Shown here: piece after piece, positions 1-10,944 of the stretch
Numbering within the stretch: position 1 is the stretch's first letter
Layout: the number at the start of each line of letters is the position of its first letter
Source of the DNA: Mucor racemosus
Taxonomy: Eukaryota > Mucoromycota > Mucoromycetes > Mucorales > Mucoraceae
Direction: 5' to 3'
Assembly (NCBI GenBank): GCA_027405735.1
Contig: JAPEHQ010000016.1
Location: 310,001 to 374,000 of the forward strand
Length of the DNA: 64,000 nt
Translations under genes and position numbers: made by a program
Notes under the pieces: generated by a model
Told to the model about the DNA's origin: nothing
Database searches by the model: none
Seen by the model: only the letters and a program-made list of their open reading frames with translations

Positions 1-374
1 CCACCTATGGTCAAGTTATTAATTTATGCGTTAATCTCTAATAACTGTATACATACCAAATACAATAATGTAATTATCCCATAATGTTGCTGTATGACCA
101 TATCTTTTACATGGAGCAAGCCCTTTTACAGTCTATATTTATACTGATTAATGTGATGTGCGTATAGAATATACAGAAAAAATTATTCTCCCCTTACTTG
201 AATTGTTTCCCATTTCATATCAAATAGGTTTAATACGTGTAAATCATTTGTAACATTGCCTCCTCCTCCATAAACAAATAATCGATGATCTACTTTGACA
301 AATGAAGGTCTCCATAACCCAACTAAATTATTTCCTGTTGTTTGAATTGGTTGACCAGATTTTAAAAAAGACAT
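1..374 (-). CDS. Kelch-repeat protein, 5' part (cut by window edge)
   Basis: The N-terminal part of a kelch/galactose-oxidase beta-propeller protein reads on the minus strand. My model has exon 1 at 374-198, exon 2 at 132-57 and an exon 3 that begins at 4 and leaves the window; both introns have GTAAG/GTATG donors and TATAG/ATAG acceptors. The joined translation contains kelch blade signatures: VDHRLFVYGGGG, a tryptophan in DMKWETIQ, then the next blade CKRYGHTATLWDNYIIVFGG. Kelch propellers are protein-interaction scaffolds, and in fungi many act in polarity or signalling, but which one this is cannot be told from about 85 residues. I took the ATG at 374; an upstream exon is not excluded. 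It is divergent from CLA4, sharing about 1.16 kb of upstream DNA. Confidence 0.75.
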
Positions 375-1536
375 TGAATGTTGTGTATGTGTATGTTTAT
401 GTGTATGAGTGTTTGGTGTCGAGAATTGATATTTCTGTTGATATTTGTTATTAATTTTATTGTAAAAAGAAAAAAAAGGGAGAGGGAAGAAAATGAATGA
501 ATTACAAGGAATTATACAGAGGAGAATAAATCAGCGTACAATTATGCTTGTTTATTAAAAGAAAGAAAATAAAAATAAAAATAAAAGAGAGAAAGGATAT
601 GTGTATTGATCGAGTTATATATATACATGTGTGCTATATAACGAAAAAAAAGGGGGGTACTTTCGAAGGAATGGTGTATATATATATATCATAAAAAACA
701 GGGAGAAACGGGAGTAAATACAGATCAAATAATTCAATATATGTATACATAATATTTCCGTAAAAATCTTCTGTGTGTGTGTGTGTGTCTGCATATATAT
801 GTAATGTATGCAATAAATCAATGCTTTAATATTCATGACATTTGACCTAATATTATACAGGAAAAATGTATGATTTATTACCTTAATTTTTTGACATTTG
901 TTGCCTAGCAATTTTTTTCTTCTTTTTTGGTCTCCATGGTTACCAAACAGATCTACTTTCAGGAACCAAAAAAAAAGGCATATCATCCCGTCGTGTAACA
1001 TTCTTTAGTCCAAATAGTACTATAAAAACAACAACACAACAACCAAAACATCAATATCAAATAACAACAACAAAAAAACATTCAATATAAAATTCGTCCA
1101 ATGTTGGTAATATATTTTGCTTCTTCTTCTCGATCAATTTCTGATACTTTCTACTTTCTTCAATCATGAGCATTTCACAGAGGAAATCAAGCAACTGAGT
1201 GACGCGTATTTTTAACTTTTTTTAATGTTACACTTGGTCTAAACCAGTGGTACATCAAAAAGGGAGACTGAAATACATACAACTTCCCTCTTTCCCTCTT
1301 TCCTTTCTATTTTCTTTCACTTTTTTTTCTTTTTTTAGTTGAACCACAAGAATAATTTTGAGTTATTTCTATTAACGATTGATTGTGGAATAGAAAGTCT
1401 GAATTAAAATCATAAACAACCAAATCAATTAAAAAAACAAACAAAGAAAGGGCCCAAAAAGACAAAAAAAAGGAGTAAACTTTTTTGACAGATTTTATAC
1501 ATTTTTCTTTGTTACCATAGCAACAAACAAATTTAA
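375..1536. promoter_or_regulatory. Divergent intergenic region kelch / CLA4
   Basis: There is no convincing gene here. The region must carry the promoters of the kelch gene (minus) and CLA4 (plus). It is low-complexity: purine-rich runs, a TA tract near 679-690 and a (TG)n microsatellite at about 771-788. A 128-codon minus-strand open frame at 615-1001 is rich in F, Y, I and H, spans the microsatellite and looks fortuitous. Confidence 0.5.
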
Positions 1537-3910
1537 ATGACTGAAATTATTAAAGATGGTTACCTGTCTGTTAAAGAAGATGGTTTAAGAGCTTGGATAT
1601 GGTCAAAGCGTTTTTGTGTCTTGAGAGACCAAGCTTTAACTTTTCATAGAAATGAAGTAAGTGTTATTACTGAATGTAGGTAAATTGTGTTATTCATTTT
1701 TGTAAATCTATAGCAATCAGGACAGTGTGTTGCTTTAATTTTTCTCAAAGAAATCACTTCAGTTACAAGAACAGATCTTAAACCCTATTGCTTTGAAGTA
1801 ACCACAAAAGACAAAACTTATTATATTGCATGTAAAAGCGATGAAGATCTATATGGCTGGATGGACGAAGTTTATAATGTAAGAGATCTGATAAGATTAC
1901 CAAAATAGCTACATGTTCTAATGTAAAAAATAGAGATCTACGGTTGGTGCTTCAGGTCCAACAAATTTTGTTCATGAAGTTCATGTTGGTTTTGATCCCA
2001 ATACTGGTGCATTTACAGTAAGTTAAATAAGGTTCACATGATCTATTTTTTGATATTGATTATTATCCTAATTTAGGGTTTACCTGATCAATGGACAAAA
2101 TTACTAAAAGGATCAGCTATTACTGCAGAGGATGCTGCTAAAAATCCCCAAGCTGTCTTGGATGTACTTGAATTTTATACCGAACAAACTAAAAGAGAAG
2201 CAGAAGAATATGGTTCTTCTGAATTACAAGGTGCAGTTGAAAGAATGAGTGATGATCGTTGGGCTGCTTTAATAAATGAAAGATCAGAACAACAACAAAA
2301 CCCAATTTCACCCCATCGTCCTGCTCCACCAAGACCTGCTCCTCCTCCACCAATTCAACCAAGTAGAAGACCTGATATGAATGAAATGATGGATGAATTA
2401 GCTATTCGTACAGTAAGTATAACTTTTTTTTAGTTCTGAGGAAACACAAAAATTATAATTACTAATTAATTTATGATAAGCCTAAATCACCTAAATCACA
2501 TATGGATTCTCGTCACCAATCACCAAGTGATAGACTTCCTCCATCACCTGTAAATATATAAATTAGTAGACATAACTTAATACAAAATTAACGTTTAAAA
2601 AATAGGGCTATTCAAACTATAATTCTAACTCTAATAATAAATACCCAAGACCAGAACCATCTAAATCCCATGGTACTCAAAGAGCACCTGCTCGTACTAC
2701 CAGTATTTCAACTTATGATGAACGTATCATGTATGAGCGTGAAAAACTTGAAGTTGAAATGCGTGAAAGAGAAAGACAAATTCGTGAACAACAGAGAGAG
2801 AAGGATAGACTTCGTGATCAACAAGTTCAAAAAGAACGTGAAAAGGAACGTCAACGTGAAAGAGATAGAGAGCGTGAAATAGAAATTCGTGATAGAGAAA
2901 GAGAAAAGGCTGCCCAAGCTGTTTCTGCTCCCAAGAAAAAGGTTGAACAACGTATTAGTACAATGACAGAAGCTCAAGTTATGGAACAATTAAGAAGTGT
3001 AGTAACTCCTGGTGATCCAAATGATATGTATAAAAAGATTAAAAGAGTTGGCCAAGGGTAAAGAAAAACAAGTTGTGAATCTTTAAAACCGTTATACTGA
3101 CAAGTTTGAAATCTATTTAGTGCTTCTGGTTCCGTTTATGTTGCTCTTTCTCTTGCAACTAATACCAAAATTGCTATTAAACAAATGGATCTCGCTCATC
3201 AACCTCGTAAAGATTTGATTGTTACTGAAATTTTAGTCATGAAGGAATCTCAACATCCCAATATTGTCAATTATCTTGATTCTTTCCTCGTTAAAAACAG
3301 TGATCTTTGGGTTATTATGGAATTCATGGAAGGAGGTGCTTTAACCGATGTTATTGATAACAATTCAATGACTGAACAACAAATTGCTACTGTTTGTCAT
3401 GAAACTACTGCTGGTCTCTTGCATTTGCATTCTCAAAATATTCTTCACAGAGATATTAAATCTGACAACATTTTATTGAATGCCCAAGGTCAAGTCAAGA
3501 TTAGTGATTTTGGTTTCTGTGCTAAATTAACAGATCAAAGAAATAAGCGTGCTACTATGGTAGGTACTCCTTATTGGATGGCACCTGAAGTTGTAAAGCA
3601 AAAGGAATATGGTGCTAAAGTAGATATTTGGTCTCTTGGTATTATGGCTATTGAAATGATTGAAAATGAACCTCCTTATCTTGATGAAGAGCCTTTAAAG
3701 GCGCTTTATTTGATTGCTACTAATGGTACTCCTACTTTAAAGAATCCTGAAAAACTCTCTCGTGAACTCAAGGGTTTCTTGGCTGTTTGTTTATGTGTTG
3801 ATGTTAGATCAAGAGCAACTGCTGACGAATTGATGAACCATGAGTTCCTCAGAAAAGCAGGTCCTTTGGATATTTTGGCACCTTTACTCAAATTCAAAAC
3901 AAGACATTAA
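1537..3910 (+). CDS. CLA4: Cla4-type p21-activated kinase (PH-CRIB-STE20 kinase)
   Basis: A serine/threonine kinase of the PAK/STE20 group, acting downstream of Cdc42/Rac in polarity and cytokinesis. Seven exons fit without frame breaks: 1537-1656, 1714-1878, 1934-2017, 2077-2412, 2481-2549, 2606-3057, 3121-3910, giving 671 aa. An N-terminal PH domain lies at residues ~7-95 (start [10 protein letters not shown], end WMDEVYN). It is followed directly by a CRIB/PBD motif at ~97 ([20 protein letters not shown]), a proline-rich stretch, a highly charged Arg/Glu coiled linker (~300-370) and the kinase domain (~399-660). The kinase shows [31 protein letters not shown] and GTPYWMAPE. The PH-CRIB-kinase order separates Cla4 from Ste20. 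The gene converges on NCBP3 with 92 bp between stops. Confidence 0.95.
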
Positions 3911-4002
3911 ATCAATTTTACTATGTGTATATTCCCTTTCTTTTCTTGTTTTTTTTTAATTTATTCATATATTATAAAATAAAAGGCTTATTTATTCTTT
4001 TC
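3911..4002. terminator. Shared 3' region of convergent CLA4 and NCBP3
   Basis: Only 92 bp separate the two stop codons. AATAAA occurs on the plus strand at 3978-3983, and TTTATT at 3991-3996 is AATAAA on the minus strand. Each signal is therefore near its own stop, and the two transcripts' 3' ends almost certainly overlap. Confidence 0.5.
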
Positions 4003-4888
4003 TTATAATATTTCATCCTTTACTAAATCGTCTTTTTGATCTTCTTCAGTTACAGCATTTTCAGTCTTGACAGGCCCTAAACGACTCTTCAAATGTTGAG
4101 GAATTTCTCTTTCAACTGATCTTTCTCTTTTTATACTTCTATTGTCATTTCTTGTTGGGGATCGACTTCTATCTCTACTACGTCTTTCATTAGGAGTAGG
4201 TTCTTTTCTGGTACCCAATCTACTAAATACATCACGTCCATCTCCACCATTCTTTTGCATTCTTTCCAAATGTGCTTTGCGTGCTTCTTTTCGAACTTCG
4301 CTGAGAGGCTGATCTTCTACACCATGCAATAAATAATAACGACTACGTTCACGAGCACCGCGTTCTTTAACATCTTCATCTGTTGAAATACGAATTGACA
4401 ACGTATGATTTTCAAAAGGTTTGGCAGCAACTAATGTACGATGATCCAATTCTGGAACAGGTTGACTCAATAATGTTTGAGCTACTTGTAAAGCATCTTG
4501 TTCAGTTTTAAATGCTAAATTACATGATGAATCATTGATCCATTCAACTTTTGTCAAAAGTGGTGAATCAGCGTATTTTGTGATATCTGCCGTAGACATA
4601 TCGTCTACACCATGGAGAAAAATTGCTGTACGTCTGGGCAATGCTTCGAAACGATCTACAAGTTCATCACCAACAAGCATTTCATCGAAACTTGGCTTTA
4701 CATCAATTTCTGTCGTTGTCGTTGTGTTATTGTTGATATTATTATCAGCAGTAGTTTCCAAGTCTGCAATGAGTTCTGCCTCAAGTTGGGCATCTAACTC
4801 CAAATCTGTATGGCTTTTTTTGAATATACAAGTGCTTCCTGGAACTCAATTAATAAATATTACCTAACTCCATTTGTGTTGTATCCAT
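4003..4888 (-). CDS. NCBP3: Nuclear cap-binding protein subunit 3-like (NCBP3)
   Basis: Two exons, 4888-4864 (25 nt) and 4805-4003, encode 275 aa. The first ATG (4888) lies in the short first exon; the intron has GTAATA...ACAG borders. The product matches the NCBP3/C17orf85 family, an alternative cap-binding partner in mRNA export. It has a degenerate RRM (AIFLHGVDDMSTADITKY, then VEWINDSSCNLAF, equivalent to the family's W-[LI]-[DN]-D motif). A second family signature follows (RISTDEDVKERGARERSRYY). A C-terminal tail rich in RS/RD dipeptides ends with SRLG motifs (FSRLGTRK, KSRLGP). The acidic N-terminus is low-complexity (Asn/Thr runs). It is shorter than the human protein (about 620 aa). 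The family assignment is from recall of its conserved blocks. Confidence 0.82.
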
Positions 4889-7800
4889 AGTAATTGATTA
4901 TTTAGCAAGTAAAGAAAGAGAAAGGAAAGAGAAAATAAACAGTACGTCAGAATTGAAGTTTTTGTAAATGCGCGGTTCTCAAATAGGTGGCTATAAAGAT
5001 CTAACAATAATTAAATGCAATTCTGAAACGATAAATCAACGCTTGTGCCTAAAATATAAATTGAAAATATCGTGAAAGAATACATATTACTTGAAAGTAT
5101 AGTATTCGTACAAACAGATTCTCTAAATCTCAAAACCCAATGAGAAACCAGCCAGAAATCAACATGAATAGTTTAAATTTTGGATTTGCTGATTTCAATC
5201 CGAGTTGGAAGTAGCAGTTGTAAAGTACATGGATAGTAAATGGTCTTAAAACAAAAATATCTCAGAACATCCAAGGTAACTTGAATCTATAATATATTTT
5301 GATTTTTGATTGCAAGGTATGGAAAGCAAAGGTTAATTCCTTCAAGATTCAGCATTAAAATTTACCGCTTAAAATTAAAGTATTTGACTGACAATGTCTG
5401 GTTAAAATTATAAGCTATCAAAATGAAATTAATAATTACACTGTACTTTTTTCTTTTCAGTATATCTATAACGTATAGAAATTTCAATAGATTTGAAAAC
5501 CTCTTATATGTTTTTAATTTTTTTTCAATGGGGATTTATAAAATTAAAGTACATGTATATTCCAAAGTTTTTGAAGAAAATAAATGTATATATTAAAAGT
5601 ACATTGCAATAAAACTTTGATCATGCATAGAAATGGCGTTTACTTATCAACTTTGGTAGGTGTCATATCCTCATTTTTATAGAAACTAAGGAGGGTTGAA
5701 AACTTTTAATTCTGTGGATAAATCCTAGACGTATCTAATCATATCTATATCCATGTAGAGTGGCAGCTTATTTGGATCGGTATTTTAGCAATAATTTTCT
5801 CAACGCACAGTAGACTGTGGACGTTACCCTTTGAAACCAGCATGTCAAATATACACTATGCCCCTACTTCTATGTAGGATTGTTGTCGAGCCCATCTTAT
5901 ACTAGCAAATTTGGCTGGCAAAACCAGGCTCGACGCCAATGCTATTTTCATGTAAAGTTGGAAGTTGTTAGGATCAAAATTCACCGAGTTAGGGCTTCTG
6001 TTATCGATTTTTTACTGTTGTAAAAAGTAGGCTTTGTGGTATAGGCAGAGGTATTCACGGAAAAAAAGTATAAAAAACAATAGAAATTCGACTAAAGAAC
6101 ATTAGGGTTTTATTATCAAGTAGAACTTAATTGACTCTTCTTTGACAGGAAGATGTCCTTCCATCTATACACAATTTTTAATCTATAATTCTAAATGGAT
6201 GTAATCCACAGGTTTAATTTCAGATGGTTTTTAAATGTTTTTCGAATGTTTTCACCCAATACTGAGTCAAATTACGTAAACTCTTCAAAGAAGATGTACC
6301 CTCACTCTATAGACCATTGATATTTCTCGAAAAAGTGGAATGTTAATACCAGAATATAAATGCACTGGCCAAACATTGGCCAATATTGTCCTAAAACTGT
6401 AAAACAAGATTGGGCATCAAAATTGAGCTATTAATCTTTTGTATCCGCAAGATAGATCCTACTCCAAGCTACTCTGCATTTTTTGTTTCAGCGAAAAATA
6501 TTGATTTTTCGTCCAGAAAATTAAAATAATACTTTTTATCATAGCTTATAACCTATCATAACGGGGTCCTAAAATCGACATGATGAAAAAATGGACGAAA
6601 AATGATTCAAAAAACAAGATCGTTTAATGGCTCATAAACTGCAAAGTAACTTGACCTAGCGTATTAAATAGTTTTTGTGCAGTTTTGGATTCTGCATCTA
6701 TCTAAATAAAAATTAGATAAACATTCCACATTAAATTGTGCGCAAAATGCAATTGAAATTTTGGAGGTTTTTTGAATATACACGTCACTTTTTATAAGTG
6801 TATTTAAAATATAATAAATTACAATAATGCGCAAAAACATTATCTATCGATTGAGCTATTGAAAAACCTTCTAGCTGCATTTTTCGTAGAGAAAACAAGA
6901 TTTTTGTCCAATTTTTTTCAGATTCAGGATTTGGGATGAGGGTATACAAGGGAAAAATGGACGCCAGAAATGGAGGTACCTTTTTGTACACATTTTTGAG
7001 GATATCTCCACGAAAAATTAATATTTTGAAGAAAACTAAATTGGATCCGAGAGAGCTTAATGAGCTTAATTAAGTGAATGCAAAAAAAATGTTGCTTGAT
7101 TTAACCAATATCTTGAAACCTACTATAGAAATGCCAAAAAAAATGAAAAAAATAAAAGTGCTCAAAATTTTTTTACACTAAAATATGTTATAGAGCACTT
7201 TAAAACAAGTAAGTTTTATTATCAAAAATTGTTAGCATAGCTTAATTTTTTGTGAAGATATGGAGCCTCAAAGTTTTCAATTTTTAGCAGTGAAATACGC
7301 GTAAAAAGCTGAAACATTAGCACTAAAAAATTAATGCCAATTGTAAAAAATAGGATATTTCCAGATACTTGTTTTTGGATTAAAGCTGAACATCTCAGGT
7401 ACATTGGCATATACTTTTTTTCATGGTGTTATTTAGTGAAAAAAAAGTAGGTTAAGGATGAAAAGTGAGGCCCAGTTTATAAGAAAAAAACGGTGAATTC
7501 TGTCGTATATTTTCAGGTTTGATAAATAATACTTAAAAAAGAATATAATTAAATTAGAATGCGTAGTGAATCAGTTCTTCAACTGTATAATAAAAACAAG
7601 ATATTGTTTACTGAGATATAAAAGTATGATCTTTTATATTTATTTGGCATTGAGATCCTGAGATGTAATAATTTAAGGCACTATTGAACCATTAGATCTG
7701 TTTGATAGTAATCTATGAATTGGAATGGATCAATCATAATTTAACCGTGCCTGCAGAGCTTATAAGTTGCCTTTTTTCAATACTGTGCTAAATGTGCTTG

Positions 7801-7965
7801 GATGTTGATTTGATAGCTACTTGATTGATTAACCGCCAGGATGAAATAATATAGTGTCATAATTGAGGTCGTCCAAGCGTTCTTGCTAATTGCTGGATAA
7901 ACTTAGTACGGTAGGAGTTTCTTATATCCGATATCAAGGATTTGCACTTCAATACAACATGTAGT
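4889..7965. other. Gene-free, repeat-derived intergenic DNA
   Basis: I see no gene. Open frames are short and AT-biased. Two stretches resemble sequences elsewhere in the window: about 5690-5790 (with GGATAAATCCTAGACGTATCT-like sequence) resembles 56540-56640, and about 6820-7290 resembles both 9600-9980 and 42790-43300. It looks like a graveyard of dispersed repeats. Confidence 0.55.
6820..7290 (+). repeat. Decayed dispersed repeat (family R1, copy 1)
   Basis: Blocks such as GAGGGTATAC, TTTTTGTACACATTTTTGAG, GATATCTCCACGAAAAAT, AATATTTTGAAGAA and TTTAAAACAAGTAAGTTTTA recur in the same order and orientation at 9618-9950. A more diverged version (ATTGAGYK.., GTRGAGAAAA, TTTTCAATCTGAG) is at about 42820-43000. 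It has no coding capacity. Confidence 0.6.
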
Positions 7966-9447
7966 CTAGCGTTCGCAAAATGACCGAGCCCAAGCGAGCA
8001 CAAGCAATTTCAGCAAGCATTTTCCGAGTCTAAAATATTTGAAAGTTACTCAAGCAAGCCCAAGCCTTAGAAACGGCTCGTCGAGCAGTTTCATATCGAG
8101 AATTCTCAGTTTTGAAAGCAAGTAATCAAGCATAAATCAAGCATTATCGAATTTTCAAAACGTTAAGCAAGTCGAGCACAAGCATATAAGCAAGCGAGAA
8201 ACTCCGAGTGCAAGCGCAAACATAGTACTATATATTTTCAGCGTGATATTGCCATAGAACGGTAACTGTCATTATAGCAAAAGTTTATTATTTGAATCAC
8301 AAATGAAATGTCAATCTCGCGTACATACAGTACCATTGACATCCTGTGCAACCATATCAAAGTGTATTCAAAGATAGAACCAAGGAGCTTGTTAATAAAC
8401 AAGTCCATAAATTTTTATATTCTTGAAGAACCAATAACTTTGTCATTTACCAATGTACATGACAACTCAACGCATTTAATCAACCTTTCTAGATAATCAT
8501 TGGTCAGCAACAATGATCCATTACTTTTAAATCTCCACTTCCTTTATATTAGACAATTAATATAAATAGCGAACGATTTTCAATAGTCATGAAGATTTTT
8601 ACCTTATTTTAAAAAGAATAAACAACATCTTATATATTATTTTATGTGTTTTATCTAGTGATATTAAACGAGCCGAGCTTTTTTTATGCAGCCGAGCTTT
8701 TCTCAAGGCTCGTTAAAGTTAGACGAGCTTACAAAAAAGCTCGTTCAACCTCGACGAGCTTTTTTTTGCGCGTGACTAGAGCTCGTTTACCCCAAACGAG
8801 CTTTTTTATGCAGCGACTAAAACTCATCATCTCAATGCGAGCTTTATTTTACCTTTCCAGTGACAAATATCTAAAGTAAAGCAAACTTATGAATGTCAAT
8901 TGACAATTATCTAAAGTAATAATGTCATAGCATTTACTAATTATTATTTAAATTTGAACTTTTTGAAAAGAAGTCAAAAGCTCGTCTTTCTCAAACGAGC
9001 TTTTTAAAAAAAAGTCAAAAACTCGTCTTTGTCAAACGAGCTTTTATTAAAGCTCGGCTCGAGCTCGAGTGATACAAAGCTCGGCTCGTTGTGGCGAGCT
9101 TTGGTCAAGCTCGTCCTAGGCTCGGCTCGTCTTTTATACTTAGTTTTATCACACTTTGAACCAATATCACGCTGAAAATATATAGTACTATGTTTGCGCT
9201 TGCACTCGGAGTTTCTCGCTTGCTTATATGCTTGTGCTCGACTTGCTTAACGTTTTGAAAATTCGATAATGCTTGATTTATGCTTGATTACTTGCTTTCA
9301 AAACTGAGAATTCTCGATATGAAACTGCTCGACGAGCCGTTTCTAAGGCTTGGGCTTGCTTGAGTAACTTTCAAATATTTTAGACTCGGAAAATGCTTGC
9401 TGAAATTGCTTGTGCTCGCTTGGGCTCGGTCATTTTGCGAACGCTAG
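7966..9447. mobile_element. 1482-bp non-autonomous element with 286-bp perfect terminal inverted repeats
   Basis: Left repeat 7966-8251 and right repeat 9162-9447 are exact inverted copies over 286 bp as far as I can read by eye. The ends are CTAGCGTTCGCAAAATGACC and its complement. The ~910-bp core has no transposase-like ORF and carries clustered AGCTCG/CGAGCT motifs. Long identical TIRs without coding capacity fit a recently mobilised MITE/foldback-like derivative of a cut-and-paste transposon, with the transposase supplied elsewhere. I found no clear target-site duplication: a TAGT at 7962-7965 and 9445-9448 would require uneven ends. Confidence 0.8.
8660..9140. repeat. Clustered AGCTCG/CGAGCT hairpin motifs in element core
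   Basis: Around 20 copies of GAGCT/AGCTC occur in both orientations, often as short stem-loops such as ACGAGCTTACAAAAAAGCTCGT or GCTCGTTTACCCCAAACGAGC (loops of a few bases). They fall in two blocks (about 8670-8815 and 8975-9140), each just inside a terminal repeat. Confidence 0.7.
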
Positions 9448-9617
9448 TTTTGGTAAAAGAGTAATGTGCGTAGATAGTAGAAAGTGATAATTATACAAGG
9501 AATGCTACCCCAGATTAGTTAGCTCATTTTTACAATAAGGATTACAATGCAACTCAAAAGGTTTATTATTATCTTAAAAGTTACTATAATAACCTGTGAA
9601 CGTAACACAGAATTTGG

Positions 9618-9935
9618 AATGAGGGTATACACATTATTTTTTTTGAGCAAAACCGAGGATATTCTTTTGTACACATTTTTAAGGACATCTCCACGAAAAA
9701 TCAATATTTTGAAGAAATCTAAATTGGGATCTAGAGAGCTCAATGAGGTTGATGATATGAATGTAAAAAAATTCTGCACAATTTAACGAATATTTTGGAA
9801 TCTATTACGAAAATGTCAAAAAAATGAAATAAAAAAAAAGATGTCCCGAGTTTTTTCAAACTCAGATATGTTAAGGAGAATTTTAAAACAAGTAAGTTTT
9901 ATTATAAAAAAGTCTTTGGGTATCTTAATTTTTTG
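9618..9935 (+). repeat. Decayed dispersed repeat (family R1, copy 2)
   Basis: Aligns by eye with 6930-7290: GAGGGTATAC, TTTTGTACACATTTTTAAGG, ATCTCCACGAAAAATCAATA, TTTTAAAACAAGTAAGTTTT. It runs without a break into the repeat starting at 9936, so both may be parts of one longer element. Local open frames on either strand are shadows of this repeat. Confidence 0.55.
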
Positions 9936-10770
9936 CAGAGATATTAAGGCTCAAAGTTTCAATTTTTCATATTTAAGCTGTAAAAACCAAAGTTGGAAGA
10001 ACAAATTATCGGTTTTTCCGAATTTATTTGACAAATGCTATAGTGATAGCCTGTAGACAATTAATTGTTATTTGTAGCCCTTAAAAATTTGTATCGAATC
10101 AAACTGATTTCAATAAGAGGTTTTTACTCTTTTGTTATGAAAATCGCTCAAAATCGCGATTTTTGAATGAGGGTTGGGGTAAAAAAACAAGAGTACAACT
10201 TCAAATCTTCATTACTCCTTGAAAAATTAATTTTTTTGAAAAAACTAAAGACGGATCTATATATATTGTTGCTTGCAATTATTTTTATGGAACTGAAATT
10301 TTGTTTGATAACTTACTGGAAAATTATATTAATAATTTATGCATTTTTGGTGTGTTTTATGGGGTAAATACTTTGAATTTTTATTTTGGCTCTATTTTTA
10401 TCTAACAAATAATATGCCTATAATATAGATAAAAAACTTTTATTATAATGGAAAGTAATGTTTACTTAATAAAATCAATAGGTATGCTTGTTTTTCTGAT
10501 ATTCCTATAATTTTTTGAACGGCTATATCTCCGCAAAACAAATAGCTAAAAATATATGAATAGCACCATAGTTATTGCAGCATTAGCTTGTATTAGAATC
10601 CACTCTTAACTCAGCACATGAAAAAATTTATGGGAAAAATGTTGGAGATCTGATTTTTAGGAAAAAAATCCATTTTAACTTGTGGAGTGTAACTTTTTCA
10701 ATTTATGGAGTGTAACTTTTTTAATTTATGGAGTATTACTTTGTTAATTTATGGAGTGTAACGTTTTTCG
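9936..10770 (+). repeat. Dispersed repeat family R2, copy A, ending in GGAGTGTAAC units
   Basis: Nearly colinear with 57118-57910: TTTGCAGAGATATTAAGG, CAAAGTTTCAATTTTTCATA, CGCTCAAAATCGCGATTTTT, GGTGTGTTTTATGGGGTAAA and GTTGGAGATCTGATTTTTAG are shared in order. It ends with four spaced copies of TGGAGTGTAAC or a near variant (about 10681-10762). A 66-codon open frame inside is also present in the 57-kb copy but looks non-coding: low-complexity, with indels between the copies. Confidence 0.75.
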
Positions 10771-10944
10771 GGAGATAGCAATTGGAAACGTCTCATGTCT
10801 ATCAGTAATTAGCTATTTCCGACCGAGTGATATAAAGTTATTTACGTCTCAGGCATCAAAAATAATTAACGAAACTCAACTCCTTTCAAACGCCTTTACT
10901 GATTACGGATTTCTTTTTCTTGAATTTTTCAAATCACCAAATAA

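Noticed and set aside
615..1001. 128-codon minus-strand open frame
   Set aside because: Spans a TG microsatellite and poly-A/T tracts, composition F/Y/I/H-rich, no domain, lies in a divergent promoter region.
7962..9448. TAGT target-site duplication for the 1482-bp element
   Set aside because: It would need the left and right inverted ends to be of unequal length; more likely coincidence.
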